DNA from: Larimichthys crocea
Lineage: Eukaryota; Chordata; Actinopteri; Sciaenidae
Length of the DNA: 64,000 nt
NCBI RefSeq assembly: GCF_000972845.2
Contig: NC_040016.1
Location: forward strand, 14,714,701 to 14,778,700
Direction of reading: 5' to 3'
Every line of letters starts with the position of its first letter. Within the stretch, counting starts at the first letter, position 1. Shown here piece after piece: positions 46,501-58,745 of this stretch. A program made the translations under genes and the position numbers. Below the pieces are notes generated by a model. The model did not search any database and had not been told where the DNA came from. It saw only the letters and a list, made by a program, of their open reading frames with translations.

Positions 46501-47071
46501 AACTCATAGCGCTGTACTCTGTGTGAAAAGAAAATTGAGCGTGGATCTCTGTTGACCCTCTGTGTATTCAGCTGAGTCTGGTCCCATAAGCCTCGGCATA
46601 AATGCCCAGCATGGTACCTCGATCCTCCCCGCAGTCCAAAGACCAAGAAACTCACTCTCACAGCCTCTTCCTTTCACTGTGCCCTGCCCTCTGTCTGTCT
46701 CTGCCCGACACTCACAGAAAGACAGTGTCTCTCCCCCACCAGTTACTCTTCTGTTGTCCCGCGCTCTCCTCAAACTCCTGCTAGCAGGTGCATTACTGTG
46801 TGAGCTCCTGTCCTACAGGCCCCTCTGCACCCTCCGGCACAAAGACAGTGATGACAACAAGAGGAGCATCAGGAGAAAGAAGTACAGAAGGAGAAGGAGG
46901 AGGAGGACAACAGCGCTGGACCTGAAAAAACAACAGCTGCGACAGCCACATTGTCATTCCAACATTTGTCTCATGCTGAGTGCAGCAGCAGGTCAGTTCA
47001 CGGCATGTGAACTGTAGAGTTAACATCGTTTTGCATCTTCAGCTCAGAGGACAAGTTAAATATTGTTTAGA
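46501..47071. other. Non-coding DNA between two repeats
   Basis: A 151-codon plus-strand open frame lies here (46562-47017), but it is Leu/Ser/Pro-rich then Arg-rich, has no recognisable domain and runs over simple-sequence DNA, so I do not call it a gene. Confidence 0.5.
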
Positions 47072-47352
47072 CCTGCAATGATTAGTCCATTACTGATTGA
47101 CCGAAAACTTAATCTGCAAATATTTACTAATAGTTTGAGTTTTTTTTTTTCATCAGAAATGTCAAACATTTTGTATTTCAAGCATCTTCAATGTGGAGAT
47201 TTGATGCTTTTTTTTTGCCATATATGAATATCTTTGTGTTTTAGACTGAAATATCTTGTTACACAAAACAAGATATTTGATAGGGTCGCATTTTTCACTA
47301 TTTTTACAGACAAAATGATTAATAGATTAATCAATAAAATAGATAAGTGAAT
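47072..47352 (-). repeat. Dispersed fish repeat with inverted termini
   Basis: Starts TGCAATGATTAGTCCATTAC and ends AATAGATTAATCAATAAAAT, with internal AAATGTCAAACATT, GAATATCTTTGTGTTTTAGAC, ACACAAAACAAGATATTTGA and TTTTTCACTATTTT. This word order is a hallmark of an abundant percomorph element with GATTAATC-rich ends. It is heavily mutated at its termini and non-coding. Confidence 0.8.
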
Positions 47353-49649
47353 CCCCCATCACTTACAGTAGAGGAGTAGTTGATAGAGCATTGTTTTAAA
47401 ATAAACCTGAAAAAATGTGAACCCAGTTCACCAAAGCAAAAAGGAGCACTATCCGGCTTTACAGTACAATTTTTAAATCAGTCTTTACATTCTGTTCAGT
47501 CATGCTGAAACTTTGAGGTAACCATACATTCCTCTCAAACAGAAGCGTTCCTCAGTAGCACAGTCACAGTGTGAAACCCACCACTGCCATCACACCTGCA
47601 TCCATCCAGTCACAACATGTAGGTGAGCCATCTCTCCGGGTCTTCTCTGGGAGAAGTGACCTGCAGGGAGCTTTGTGTGTGGCCAAAAACAGTGGCTACT
47701 GATGCTGAAGAAACAACAAACTGTCTGAAGATTTTAACATCAAGAACTGTGTTTAACCAACAGCTGTGTTGCCACGTCACTTCACTCCCGCTTTACTCTG
47801 AAACTTGACTCTAACGTATAAAATGAAGATTTACATAAGCACTGCTCGCCACGTAATGCTGGAAATACTGTATACCATGTGGCTTTTTAACCTTGGGCTC
47901 CTCTTAAACACGCGAGGTCATGTTACATGTTTCACAAACACACTATAATCACGTGTGTCTCAGAGTCCTTATTTACTGGTTCTCTTTTTGTTAGTTATTG
48001 GCCACCAGGAAATGACGGCCCTCCTCATGTAATTAATGGGCACAATTATGTAATTGAGGAGTGGTCTGCACTATGCCGCAAATAGGACCAGATGTCCCAC
48101 AGGCCTGCCAGTCTAGAAACTCAGTTGTTCTTACAGTGGGGTCAGCTCCTGTACCAAGACCTAACTCGCCCCCATGCACGTTACCCAGACCCTCTTTTCT
48201 TTCTCTTGTAAATAAAGACTTAATGGTTTACAAGCCTTCCAATAATCGTAATACCTTCAGAGCGAATTAGCTCACAAAGCAGCCAGACACACAGGCTGGA
48301 ATGAACCGAGACTGCTCTGAAGAAGAAATACACCCACGTGCATTTCTGTTCTTTTCAAAAATCCGAAGTTTGAACTTCAAGGGTAATGTGTGTTTTACTT
48401 TGTTGTTGTTTTTTAAAAGATAGACAATTTTGTGATTAAAGCCTTGACAAAAATTGAAATCTGAAGATAAATGAGCCCTGTTCATACTAAAGCAACCACT
48501 TGTTTACTTCCTTCTGGCCTCTTATTGTTGTAGTGTGTATGCATGCATGGACATGTGTGTCTGTGTGCGTATGTGTGTGTGTCAGCACATTATCGTGGTG
48601 AACCAACCAGCCAGCCTCTAAATTTGAAGTTTAGATTATTGCTCTGCAGTGAGCTGATTTACATGCTGCTGATGTCATCCACTCGCTGTGTATTCAATCC
48701 TGCACTCGGGCAGAGAAAACCTCCCTGTTTTCAAAAGTTACAGGGAGAAACTCGGCACTGAGCAGGCCTTTCAGTGAGGAAGGACTCAAACTGGTATATA
48801 TTGTTTGAGGGAGATAAGGATAAGGTGAGAGCTACAACATTAGTTCATTTAATTTTTCTACGTGTGATTTTATTATACATAGTGTGCTGCTGACACCACT
48901 GTGAAAAGCTTATATCCAGCCCTGAATCTCCGCTGTAAAAACACTGCCTGATAGCTGCTTGTTGAGTGAGTTACTCTCCTTCATCCCAAACATCAGGGAA
49001 TCTTTTCGAAAGCTAGATGTGGGCCCGGATCTTTCTCATGCCGAGCAAAACAAACATGGCTTGCATGAAATACAGAGGAGCCAGAATTATGTCTTATCTG
49101 ATTCAAGTTCTTGGGCAGAGACGTGAATTGTCTCTGTCTTTTCTCAAGTGCAAACTGTTTGTCAGAGGAAATCAGTTTAAGCCCAAAAATCCATTTAAAG
49201 TTGATATAAAGTGTAATTTTTGACAAAGGACAGAAGCTGCAAAAAAACATTATAATTCCTCACATATGAAAGCTACCGTGTGCTCACAACAGTTCCAGCA
49301 ATGTCCCAGACTTAAAAAACAAACAAACAAAAACAAAAGGGCGTCATTAAAACGAGATATACCATTTAAAATATTGCAAACTGTGGTTGCTCAACAAGCG
49401 GCAGAAAAGTCAGTCGGTGTAGTTAAGTCAGGCAGGGCAGGGCCAGGCAGTCAGTCAGCCAGTCAGGACGGTTGAGTTGTAAATGTGTTCCAGCAGGAAA
49501 AGCCAAGCTTCAGAGCAAGGCGAGCAGTCTGGAGTCGGCAACTTTCCCCTGCTCCAGCTAGCGCACCGCCCTCCCTGCAGCCCACCCAAGAAGCAGCCCA
49601 TGGGCATAAATTTGAGAGCCTGACTCGCTGCGGATTTAAAACAATCTGC

Positions 49650-49722
<73 letters not shown>

Positions 49723-50358
49723 CCACACTCCTCCACACTCACGATGAAATGTTTCTCTCCTTCACCCTTTACTCTCTTCTTCTTTCCTTTCCAACAAATT
49801 CCACCGTTAATGAAAATGGAAAGCTCTTTCTCAACACGTGCCAATAATATTATTTTTTCTAAGGGCTTAATTAAGTTTGCAAATATGCAGCAAATGCACG
49901 GGAACTGTATTTTTCAGTGTCACTGTACGATCCGCATAAGTGATTCTCCTTCTTCTTCTCAGCTGTAAAGCAGACAACGGTGGAGCTTTGTTGAAACAAA
50001 GTTAATTACATCTCACAAAACATAACCTTCCAATAGTTTGTTGTTTCCTGAAGGGAATTATTTTCTCAATAATAGCTTAAACATAAAGTCGACTGCTAGT
50101 TTCCATTTATGTTTTATTGCACCGGACCACAGGGAACATAAGTGTAAATAAAATTTGATGCTACAGAAGAAAACATCCAGTGAGATAGCTTCAGTTTAGG
50201 ATTTCACAAAACCAACAAAACAAGCACACCACATCACTTTTCTTAATCATGTGCTGTAGAGCTTCTCAGCCTAAATGAGTTGGGTTTGGTTGCAGATGGT
50301 TCTCTTTGAAAGAAGATTTATCATTGTTTCTGCTACGAAAACAATCAACAGATGTTAC
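47353..50358. other. Non-coding DNA, possible regulatory element near 48.0-48.13 kb
   Basis: No exon supported. The stretch 48001-48130 is compact, complex and carries two homeodomain-type cores (TAATTAAT and TAATTGAG) around a CACAATTATG. A (TC)n(AC)n microsatellite sits at 49652-49722. Confidence 0.5.
49652..49722. repeat. (TC)n(AC)n compound microsatellite
   Basis: About 25 TC units followed by about ten AC units. Confidence 0.95.
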
Positions 50359-52620
50359 TTGTAAATTAAAACCAAGGTGAAGAGTTTTCTCTGAATCATC
50401 AGCGAGAGTCTGCGAGTTTCCGTACGGAGCCTGAAGTCTGATCAAAGCGCTCTTCAGACTGGATGTCATGTCAAATGTGTTGTAGTAAATATGAGGGTGT
50501 TTGACTGAGGGTGCAGTTACCTTTGACCCACAGCAGATTCATGTCAGTGTATCGGTGACGGCTCGGCCTGTATTTGGCTTGCAGTGGTAGTAAGTCATGT
50601 GCGTGTGTCACTGTGCTACGTCCATGCATGTGCACTGACTTCCTGTTATGGCATCTCATCTGGTTAACGTGGCATCAGCGAGCCACTGTAGATTCTCACA
50701 ACTGTCACTTACTTACAGAGCAGTGAAACAGGAATAGAAAAAAAAAAAAGCTGAGCGGCAGAAGGAGGAAGAGAAAGAACGGGAATGATAAAAAAAAAAA
50801 GACAAGGCTCCTCTGCCTGAGATTTATACAGAACTGGAAACATTTGGAAGTTAACAAAAAAGAAGAAAACATACAAAGTGTAAGAATCTTCAGTGTTTTT
50901 TTTTTTTGTGGTTTGAGGAGGCTGACCGCATTATTGCTTTCTCATAAACATACAATACAAAGCAACAATGCCAATGTTGTTTGGATCATCCATTGTATAA
51001 AACTTAGTTTTTGTAACTCTATAAACCTGGAACCCACGGAGCTGTTCTTTATTTTTCAGAATATGTAAACATGGGTATAAATTCATTTACTCACTTTTCA
51101 AAATATGAAATAATATGAAAACAGATCTTATGGAAGTCCGAGAACATCATCTCTCCGACTTTAATCTCGGAAGCTGTTGAATTCCTCCACTTTTCCTTTG
51201 CGAGACCTTTACGTGACCACTGAGTGCACAAACAAATGTTTTGGCTAAAATGCAGGACTAATGCATTTCAATTACACGTGAAGCAATTAATATGATTTAT
51301 GTAATAGTATTAATAAACTCAATGTGCTTCCACTACAGAGTAGTGTAGTAGTATCCAGGTTTATGCATTCAATATTATTAAAGCCAACTTGTTTGTCAAA
51401 ACCCAACAGCGAAAATGAATCCAGCCATTTTGAGTTTATTAGTGATAAAATGATTATACACTATATAAAAAATCAAGCAGCTGTTGGCCCTCGTGTGCAG
51501 CTACACCTTATTGTATCTTTGTGCATATTTAACATTTAAAGGTCAACCATGCTGCATACCACTGCACGAGTAACCACAAACCTCTGTCCCTTCACAGATT
51601 AATATCTAAATAATTACTGTATACATTAAGGAGAAAGTTTGGAATGTGTTACTGCAAGTTGCCTGAGAACACTTGCCAAGCCAAGGATCTTTGGATGTTA
51701 TCTCATGTCAGATAACAGACTTGTTGTCCAAAAGGCTCATCATAAACACACGCAACAGGGATATGGTTATCTGCACGCGTTCTCTCTCTCCCTCTGTCTC
51801 TCTCTTTCTCTCGCTTCGTGGAAGTCGGAAATAATTATTCCAGCAGTAAAATGTAATAGCCTATCACATAAAAACGGCGCTGGAAATTTAGTGACTTACA
51901 TACAAACTGTTAAGGCGGAGTAATCTAAGCTCTCTACTTAAAGTTAAAATGAGAGATTGCAGTTTTTTTGGCGAGGGAAGAAAGGAAAAGAAAGCGTTTA
52001 TTTTATCTGGAGTCGTGTTTCAACCACATGTTTTTTGTACTTTTTAGTTTGTGAATTAAAAACTCTTATTTCACAACAATGATGACCCACCGCGGCTCTC
52101 TGACACCATAAGGGAAACACAGTCTTGCTCTTATTGGTGGACGTCAGAGAGACACAGGCAGCGAGGAGTGTGACTGTCAGACACTGTGTTGTAATTACAC
52201 TGATGATGGCAGCACCCGAATGCACTGTGGCTATGGCAACCTGGTAAAATAACAAACACCGCCTCCTCCTCGCTTTCTGCCTGCCGACAGGACAGCGTGC
52301 CGTGAGTCATCAGCGGCTGAGAACACACACATTGAAACACACACACAGCCAAAGACATTCACACATGCAGGTACATATTGCAATACAAACTGTGTGAATG
52401 AACCCGCATGCACAAACACACACCTGTACAAAAACAAATTCATCCAGTTATCACTTGCACCAAGTTTAAACCTGCAGCAGTTTGATTCACCTTTATCAAT
52501 CTGATCCAACCACTGAATCTCATCCAGAGAAGTCACAAAATCGTCATCTTCATCCTCAACTTGCACTGCTAATGTTTTACCTTTGTCATCCACAGCCGAC
52601 CACCATCTCTCAAAGAAACC
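50359..52620 (-). CDS. Unidentified candidate gene fragment: three phase-compatible exons
   Basis: Candidate exons on the minus strand: 52620-52491 (130 bases), 50577-50521 (57 bases) and 50437-50359 (79 bases). The first reads GFFERWWSAVDDKGK, then EDEDDDFVTSLDEIQWLDQ, and ends phase 1 at AAAG|GTGAAT. The second begins in the matching phase and reads KYRPSRHRYTDMNLLWVK, ending phase 1 at AAAG|GTAACT. The third follows an 83-base intron (a common teleost size) and reads DFRLRTETRRLSLMIQRKLF. Composition is protein-like and the phases agree, but I recognise no family, the acceptors are weak, and no earlier or later exon was found. It could be an unrecognised gene, a decayed gene, or coincidence. 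If it is a separate gene, then a gli1 first exon further right is less likely. Confidence 0.25.
50578..52490. other. Non-coding DNA within or near the candidate exon chain
   Basis: No exon supported between the first two candidate exons; A-rich stretches near 50740-50800 and a CT-rich patch near 51780. Confidence 0.4.
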
Positions 52621-52806
52621 CTATCCACAAGCCCATTAATACTGAGCTAATGTAACAGTTGGAAATGAGTATTGGTGTGGGTTGTTTGTGCATATGAAAG
52701 CCATTCACAATCTCACCTGGATCCGATTAGTGCTAGTTTGATTTCTAATATCAACCACATGAGACGAGAGCTAACAGTCAGCATGCCTAACTGCTTTTAC
52801 ACACAT

Positions 52807-52861
<55 letters not shown>

Positions 52862-53650
52862 AATGTATCAAAAACTGCCACCCTCATTCAAAGACAGAGG
52901 AGGGACGATTGGGAAGGGATAGACTCCGCCTTTTACTGTCAGTAGCATGCTTAAATCTATATCGCAAACATATTCCCTCAAGCACAGGCCGGCAGAAAGA
53001 AAAAAAAAGAACCCACTACATTTGATTTAAAACACAAGCAACATCACTTTGCCTGCTCCTCCACATGTGACTTGACCTTTCATGTGAAGTATTAAGGCAT
53101 TAGGGCGGTGAGTTGATATCTGAATCAGAGTGTTCCCACATTAATGACCGGGCCTTTCCAAAAAAACAGAACGATTAAAGTCAGTGTAAGGGTCAGCAGA
53201 GCTTTGTTGGGTTAGTGCTCCATTGTTTCACTGTGTTGCCGTCCTGAACTCACATCCAGCCCAGTATCCTAGGAATTACACTCATATTGGCCGACTCTGC
53301 AGTTCATGATTTACGTTCAATGGCAAAGTTCGGTGCCAACACAGTAAGTACAAGGTGGAAACCAGATCAGCAACCCACATAATACATTTGTATACAACTA
53401 ATTCATTTTTGGAGATTGTCTTTGGAAACGTTTATTCAATTGAACGGAGTGTTGTGTTATTTTTTTTTACTGTACTGATTTCGTAGGATTCATGATTAGA
53501 GGTGGATTTGAACCCCACATGCGGTTAAGTTTAGTCAGCACAAGTTTGTTGGTTAAGATTAGAGAAAGATGGTGGTTTTGATTAAAAAATTTTATTTAAA
53601 AAAAAAAAGCAAACATGACGTGTCTCATGCTCGCTATTTCTATATTAAAC
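52621..53650. other. Non-coding DNA with a long (CA)n
   Basis: No exon supported; a (CA)n tract lies at 52808-52856. Confidence 0.5.
52808..52856. repeat. (CA)24 microsatellite
   Basis: Uninterrupted CA repeat. Confidence 0.95.
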
Positions 53651-53725
53651 CAAGACCACAATCTTTCCCTCATCCTTAACCTTAAGTGCTGCAAGTGCCT
53701 AAACATAAACATAAAAAAGTTGAAT
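53651..53725 (+). repeat. Dispersed fish repeat, CCTTAACC-type, copy 1
   Basis: AAGACCACAATCTTTCCCTC, then CCTTAACCTTAAGTGCTGCA and GTGCCTAAACATAAACATAA. The same word order occurs at 54005-54110. Known as an abundant repeat in fish genomes. Confidence 0.65.
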
Positions 53726-54004
53726 CACGCTTTAGTTGTTATGGGTGGATACTGTACAGCATAAGTGTAAGTGAATAACTTACAGACACGTTGAGGATCC
53801 ACTTTTTAACGTTTTCTAATTATGTTGACATAGAATGTGATCTGGCAGCAATTATGTTGCTATAAAAATGTATTTGCTGTTGAAAACGTGCGACATAGTA
53901 ATCTCTAGGGAGACAGGTTTGAGGTCAGGATGTTGGATGATTCCCTTTGACTTTTATGTGGGAGATGAGAGTTTACGTCCTGTCACAGCGTCATGTGTTT
54001 GCTT

Positions 54005-54110
54005 TTTCTTCCAAACCATAACCAGAATTTTTCCCCTAACCTTATCCAAGTGCTTTAGTTACCTAACCCTAACCATACCTTAACCAAGTGTATTTTCCAT
54101 GACCACAATC
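54005..54110 (+). repeat. Dispersed fish repeat, CCTTAACC-type, copy 2
   Basis: TTCCAAACCATAACCAGAAT, CCTAACCTTATCCAAGTGCT, TTACCTAACCCTAACCATAC. Same orientation as 53651-53725. The CCTAACCCTAACC words mimic telomere repeats but are part of this element. Confidence 0.65.
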
Positions 54111-55189
54111 TTTTGCTAACTTCAAGCGTACCATATTGGACCATTGAACATCATCCAGGGTTCTCCAGAATCATCCAATATCAGTGCTCTCTCTGGCAGT
54201 AGGATCGTGTCATTGGACATCTTGATTGTTTTCCATTGTCCAGTCAAAACTGTGGCTTAAACTTCCCATCATCCATCCACTAACATAATCTAGTACAGCC
54301 GACCTCTCATTTTTCTGTTGCTTTGAACTGATTGTCTCTGCAGATCATTTGTTTAAATCCCCACTGCTGCAATTTGTCTAATATGCCTTCTAATGGGTGG
54401 GAAAGCTCCAAGTCGCCATGAACAATGATTTTCAGAATATTTCCCATGACTGCAACATTTCCCCTTTCCATTATGTGTGCCCTTTGGCTAATGCAATTCA
54501 AGCTTTCTAAAGTGTCTAATGCCTTTGCCCTTTGGTGTCATCCATTCGCTTTTCTCATTTGATGTGTTCAATGTTATATTTCAAAGAAGAAGGATTACCT
54601 ATAGGAAACTCAATGAAATCACTAGTGCAACCTGACCTCATGCAACTATTTTCAATAATATAGATTACTGCCATATGATAATTGTGATATTCAGATGAGT
54701 TAAAGCTTGGCTTAATGATGATAACCAAAACAACAACCACGACTAAAGTCCATTCACTCATGGTCTTACTACATAATGTCCATGAATGACGACACACAAC
54801 TTGAATAAAGTCCTGCAGCAGTTTGACAACAACACAAACTCAATCCGATGAACCAAAATAACCCTCGAATACCAGACCCTGACATTAGTCATCCGAGGCA
54901 GTGGACCATCTCTTCATGAGCCTTTAAGTATCGAAGGAAAACTAGATGATGAGAAGAGAAAGAAGATAAAGACAGAAAAGGAGTGTGTCTTTGCTTATGT
55001 GTCCTTTGGAACATCCCCAGGCCTGTCTACTCTGTTCTCTCCGTGGCTGAAACAGATCGGCTCTGCACTGTGAGCCTACATGGTTTTAGCCAGGGCCGGC
55101 ACAGACAGACAGCTGCTATTAAACCCTGATTGTTTCAGGTTCACAGGGTGTGAAAGGGTCTGATTGAGGGGCTCTGATCCCAGTGAGGG

Positions 55190-55276
55190 TGGTCCCCCCC
55201 TCCCCTCCCCTCTCTCTCCCTCCCCCTCCTCACCTCCCTCACACTGGAAGGTGGGAGGAGGGTGTTGGGGAGGAGG

Positions 55277-55285
<9 letters not shown>
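55190..55285. other. C-rich/G-rich structured tract
   Basis: C/T-only plus-strand sequence (about 55193-55236) is followed within about 15 bases by a G/A-rich stretch (about 55250-55280). The halves are partly complementary, so the block could form an imperfect hairpin; the G-rich half also fits a G-quadruplex pattern. Confidence 0.6.

Positions 55286-55319
<34 letters not shown>
55283..55319. repeat. (TG)18 microsatellite
   Basis: Uninterrupted TG repeat followed by TATTGGGGGGGG. Confidence 0.95.
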
Positions 55320-55321
<2 letters not shown>

Positions 55322-57278
55322 TGGGGGGGGTGCAGGCATCACGTGACGCACGTTTCTTGCTGAGCGGACCAAAATGGAATCTGGACAAAAACACACCACT
55401 TGTTGCTGCCTGCCTCTGGGCCAATAGTGCCAACACAGAAATTAAACACACTGTCCACATCATTAACATGACAGAGAGCTACGAAGAGTACATGCTGAGA
55501 TAGTTCATATTCCAGATTTTGCTCTCACATGTCTCTTAACGAACTGTCATAGCTCAAATTGCCTCTGCTTCGAGTGCACACACAGATTCAACATAAAATC
55601 CTCCACCTACCTTTGTTTATTTATCTTGTCTAATGGAAGAAGCTTCAGTCCACTAAATTCAATTGTACTCAGCCTGATAGAGACTGCTCTGATATGGTGG
55701 TGATAACCAAGATCAGTCCTCTCCTGTGACTGGATAGCAGCACAGTTGCTTCCTGTATGGTCTATTTGTTTAAGGGCATTCCCATTAAGGAGCCTTTTGG
55801 CCTTAACACACTTGATAAAGACCAGGGAGGGTGAGGAAGCTCCCCTGTAGAGCTTTTCACACGTGGCCAAAGGACAAGTGCACTTTCCTCCCTCGAAAAT
55901 TCACCCCCAACTACCCGCTCCCCCATCTCAACCTTGAGAAGGGTTCGAGTGCAATGGATTATATTCGGGAAAAAAAAGTTGAACTCATGCATTGGAATGT
56001 TTACTTGATTATCTTTTCTGTTTTCCTGTAATCACACAAAATGTCTGAGAGCGCTCACACACTTTCCTCCTCATACAGCGTAGTTCTCAACACTTTTCTG
56101 TCTCACGGTCATTCAAAACAACGAATAAATAATAATTATTTAGTAGATAAGACACAATTTCACTTAGAAATGTTCTTCATCTTTCCTGCTCATGTTTTCT
56201 GGAGATCCATTAAAGCCCCTTTGTGATTTACTAATACACTTTGTGTGTGTGTGTGTGTATGTTAGTGTGTCTGTGCAAATACTGTTTAGGGAGGTTGTGA
56301 GTTTGTGTGCTTAGCACTTCTCACTGTCACTTTGGAATAAATAAGTGTTTGGCTCTTCTATTCAGTCCAGTGTTGACGCTCTTCAGTCCAGGACCACTAC
56401 ATGAAGACCAGCAGCCTAATCTTCCCACATTAACAGCTACAGTCCCCTATTAGAGAGATAATTAGATTACATTCAATAATCTATCTCAGATTAGAGGAGG
56501 CTTCAATGCATGTTTTTTTTTTTGTCCAAGAGAATGAAATATATTCAGACAGCACATGTGAGGAAACTGAACCAGTTCTCAGTCAGTTGATGGGAGCATT
56601 CACAGGAGCTTTTCTACCTCCTGAAGCCTCTCACAGTGAACAGTAATGATGTTGTTTTGTTGGTGTCCTGACAGAAACTCACATTTGGAAAAGATATTGG
56701 CACCTCAAGTATTTCAGGTTACAAGAAACAGCTGTTCTCAGGGTGGCCCTGCGACCTGTGCCAGATGATTTTAAACTGTGCTTCTAGTCAGACCCTCTTA
56801 AAAGACATGAACGTTCAAAGGAAGGAAAACTTACATTTTTTTTTTTTTTTCAGATATGTCTGGTAAAGTTTAGCTGGTGCCAGCACATTCTTCACATCTC
56901 CACAAATGGGAGAGAGAAGACAGGACTTAACGCTGGTTTGCGCTGAGGACTAATCAAGTGAATGAATCAACAACAACCGGTGTTATCAGTGTGGCTGAAG
57001 CATTGCATGTTTTGGTCGGTTGGTAGACATATTATGCAACTCAATCACTAAAACCTGGAGTTTAAAGGAAAAATAAAGCAGCCTAATTAATTCAAAGCAG
57101 TCACGCACAATCACCTGAAGGGATTCAAACCCAAAGAGGACTTAGAATAACATCGCTTAAAACACACACATAAGAAAAGTACGAACTGTTATAGTGGCGA
57201 ATAATTAAATGCAACTTTCCAAACACTGATTTTGTTATTTATCAATTATTAAAATAAGACCCATCGGCACTACTTACC

Positions 57279-57388
57279 TCAGGTTAATGCAGGAATATTC
57301 AGCATGAAACTTTTTTTTGACTTGAATCCCAGGGTCCTTGGAAGAGCTCAGTGTCCAAGGACTGTGAAAGTCTGAGTTTCCAGTAAAG

Positions 57389-57427
<39 letters not shown>

Positions 57428-57760
57428 TTGTGTGTCTCTCTCTCTACTTTTCTGGCAGACGCACTCGGATGGAGATGACTGAATTCAACACAGAAACCGA
57501 CACTTTATCCTGTTTCAGACGCGCTTTTCCATACACTTTTCCTTCAGAGTCACTTTACGCAAACGGTGACAAAATTGAACCCCCATGTTCGGCTATGGAG
57601 TCCCGCAAAGCGCACTGGAGTTGGTTGCACAGCCAATGTGGGAATGCGCACCCCCTTCTCTTCCTCCCTCCTCCCTCCCTTTCTCCACAGTCTGTGGACC
57701 ACCCCGAAACAGGAAGTTCACTTTTTGTTTTTCTTAAAAAAAAAAAAAAAAAAAGGACCA
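57279..57760 (-). promoter_or_regulatory. Candidate minus-strand first exon and promoter (B), possibly gli1
   Basis: The splice donor GAG|GTAAGTA on the minus strand (last exon base 57278) is near-perfect. To its right are a (GA)n tract (57390-57422 on the other strand), moderately CpG-rich sequence (57470-57610) and a GLI-like site GACCACCCC at 57697-57705, one base from the consensus GACCACCCA. gli1 is an established direct target of GLI factors, so a non-coding gli1 exon 1 here, with a 37-kb intron to 19919, is attractive but unproven. Confidence 0.3.
57390..57422. repeat. (TC)n microsatellite
   Basis: About sixteen TC units, adjacent to a GT-rich patch. Confidence 0.9.
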
Positions 57761-58587
57761 CGCTGCTTCAGTTATCCCCCTCAAAGTTAACATGCACCGC
57801 ACATCACCAACCTAAGCGCATATGTTCTTTATTTCTCACCTTGTTTCTTTAGAATTAAAAACATTTATAACGATATAGTTACGTTTTATTTAAAGGCATT
57901 ACATCATGCACATGTTTAAAAAATACTTGTATGGACACGGCTGCGTCTAAATAAAGTGCGTTCCTATCAAGTAATTGGGATTATCTATCTATAAATGTTT
58001 TTTGTTTACGTTAATGGTGTAACTTCATAGCAGCCTCTCGGACAGCGTGTGTGGCTGGCTACGTGTGGGGATGCTGCAGATTGCTGCGCCTCGCCACTGA
58101 AATCCACCACAAAACCTGGACTGGAGTTCAGGACCAGGACCGGTGTCACATATCTACAGCATTTTATTTCTGTTTCATATAAAGGACGTGTAATCATCTA
58201 ATATATGTAGAAATAAAACCGTTTATGGCAGGATTATAGACATTATAGACAAAGACATTATGGAAATTAATCACATTCAAGGGTAAAATATGGTGCAGTT
58301 GTGGTGCCACTTCCTACAAAGTGTGTATAAAGTTAGCTTTTGTGTGTGTTAATAATTTGATTAATTTTTTTATTTTTATTTTTATTTTTAGAAATTGCGT
58401 CTTTTTGCGTCTTGAATTTCCAAAACTCTGTGGCCCTGTCATAATGGGAACTTGAGTCAAAGTAATTCTAGCACAGTTCACATTGTTCTCCTACAGTGTG
58501 ATGAAGAAGATGAAGAAGATTAACTTTATTAAATAAGTTTACACATATATGCCCAAAATACAACCCCCCAGATGTGGAGAACTGATG
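57761..58587. other. Non-coding DNA
   Basis: No exon seen. Includes a moderately CpG-rich stretch at 58020-58120. Confidence 0.5.
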
Positions 58588-58745
58588 GAGTGATGGGCAG
58601 CTATGTAACAGGACCACAGCAGTGCCCAGGAGGTAAACTGGCACATCTCCAGCTACCAGTCCACTCTCCATAAAGTGGTCCATGCTGGACTTGAACTGGC
58701 CACCCAACAGTTCCCCAGCCAAGTCCCTACGGACTGAGCCATGAA
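58588..58745 (+). repeat. Dispersed fish repeat, copy 2
   Basis: Same family and orientation as 29369-29575: GGAGTGATGGGCAGC, AGTGCCCAGGAGGTAAACTGG, CAGCTACCAGTCCACTCTCC, CCTACGGACTGAGCC. The left part is shorter than in copy 1. Confidence 0.8.

Larger units (their letters stand above)
54111..57277. other. Non-coding DNA with a G/C-rich strand-asymmetric block
   Basis: No exon supported. Contains a pyrimidine-rich then purine-rich block at 55190-55285, followed directly by (TG)n at 55283-55319 and a G8 run. Confidence 0.5.

Noticed and set aside
54040..54080. CCTAACCCTAACC telomere-like words
   Set aside because: They are part of a common dispersed fish repeat that also occurs at 53651-53725, not an interstitial telomere.
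57424..57852. 142-codon plus-strand open frame
   Set aside because: Overlaps a (TC)n tract and a poly-A run, ends in simple sequence and has no domain.
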